Positions 63,538-64,000 of a DNA stretch of 64,000 bases are shown here, in pieces (the stretch's first letter is position 1; the number at the start of each line of letters is the position of its first letter). Below the pieces are notes generated by a model. The model had not been told where the DNA came from. It was given only the letters and a program-made list of their open reading frames with translations, and did no database searches. The stretch is from the NCBI RefSeq assembly GCF_020541225.1, contig NZ_CP045889.1, forward strand, positions 682,001 to 746,000. Reading direction: 5' to 3'. Position numbers and translations under genes: made by a program. Source of the DNA: Candidatus Steffania adelgidicola. Lineage in GTDB: Bacteria; Pseudomonadota; Gammaproteobacteria; Enterobacterales; Enterobacteriaceae.

Positions 63538-64000
63538 GATAAATGCTCTTGCAATTTCGCATGTCTATATGATACATGAAATATATCCATGAATCAAAAT
63601 TCACTATTAGTAGTGTAGTGGATATTATCCCTAGCATACAACACAGTGACGAACTAAAATATTAAAAATATTTTTTTATATTTTACAAGATAGTGGATAA
63701 AATCGCTCGTTTTCCATATCCTAATAGGAAGGTATGTTTTAAAATTCTTCAGATGTAATGGTGAGGCAATCTTTCGCCTCAATTCTAGAGCGTTGGATGA
63801 AGATAGTAGCTATATATCATCACTTGAGTTTATTTAAATAATGTGATCTTAATGAGTTACTAAACTAAATGTATACATAACTGAAAATCTTAAATCAGTG
63901 GGGGTGTAAGGTACAAGTAAAACAGATACCTCCCATTAGAGAGGTATCTCTATGAATATTTTAAGAGTGCAATTAAAATTAACTAATTTACCATATTTAA
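63538..64000. other. Noncoding upstream of mqo
   Basis: No gene. Contains the mqo promoter region and the hairpin at 63925-63948. Confidence 0.4.
63925..63948 (-). terminator. Terminator-like hairpin at window end
   Basis: GATACCTC and GAGGTATC form a perfect 8-bp stem with an 8-base loop. On the minus strand it is followed by TGTTTTACTTG, so it may end a minus-strand gene lying beyond 64000. Confidence 0.4.

Noticed and set aside
1-64000. CRISPR arrays, insertion sequences, prophage or toxin-antitoxin modules
   Set aside because: I found no direct-repeat arrays, transposase-like or phage-like proteins, and no small paired genes on either strand.

Overview
The window looks like part of the chromosome of a reduced-genome, host-restricted bacterium of the Enterobacterales, most likely an insect endosymbiont. 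Nearly every intact protein resembles its Escherichia coli counterpart along its full length, and local gene order often matches E. coli (uup-pqiA-pqiB-pqiC; map/rpsB-tsf-pyrH-frr; metE/metR; mltG-tmk-holB-tatD; minD-minE; recB-recD; zwf/hexR/pykA). These blocks are separated by long, AT-rich stretches without genes. My own sum gives about 33 intact protein genes covering roughly 62 percent of the 64 kb. I saw no insertion sequences, prophage genes, CRISPR arrays or rRNA. I cannot name the species.

Layout. 1-7.8 kb: tRNA-Ser(GGA), zwf, decayed hexR, pykA, queF, aroH. 7.7-11.1 kb: a 3.4 kb desert. 11.1-16.1 kb: argS (apparently starting at AUA), endA, proS. 16.7-23.3 kb: pqiC, pqiB, pqiA, uup and the C-terminal RlmK half of rlmKL, with remnants of the RlmL half upstream. 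24.6-29.1 kb: tpiA, hemW, bioB. 29.1-32.1 kb: noncoding DNA with very long hairpins, then an eroded yihY-dtd-fabY cluster in ancestral order. 32.9-42.8 kb: map, rpsB-tsf-pyrH-frr, glyA, metE/metR. 44.9-50.4 kb: mltG-tmk-holB-tatD and gshA. 51-56.5 kb: recD and recB, followed by a 3 kb desert. 59.5-63.5 kb: minE, minD, remnants of minC, then mqo.

Retained functions. Translation: argS, proS, rpsB, tsf, frr, map, queF, tRNA-Ser. DNA replication, repair and nucleotides: recB, recD, holB, tmk, pyrH. Central carbon and redox: zwf, pykA, tpiA, mqo, gshA. Amino-acid and vitamin supply: aroH, metE with its regulator metR, glyA, bioB. Envelope and division: pqiABC, mltG, minDE. This mix fits a nutritional symbiont of intermediate reduction that still has many recognisable pseudogenes.

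I found no new multi-gene system. The most notable points are the AUA start of argS, the splitting of RlmKL into a stand-alone RlmK, MinDE without an intact MinC beside it, the readable decay of hexR, yihY and fabY, and a set of perfect 12-15 bp inverted repeats in the deserts that ordinary terminators do not fully explain.
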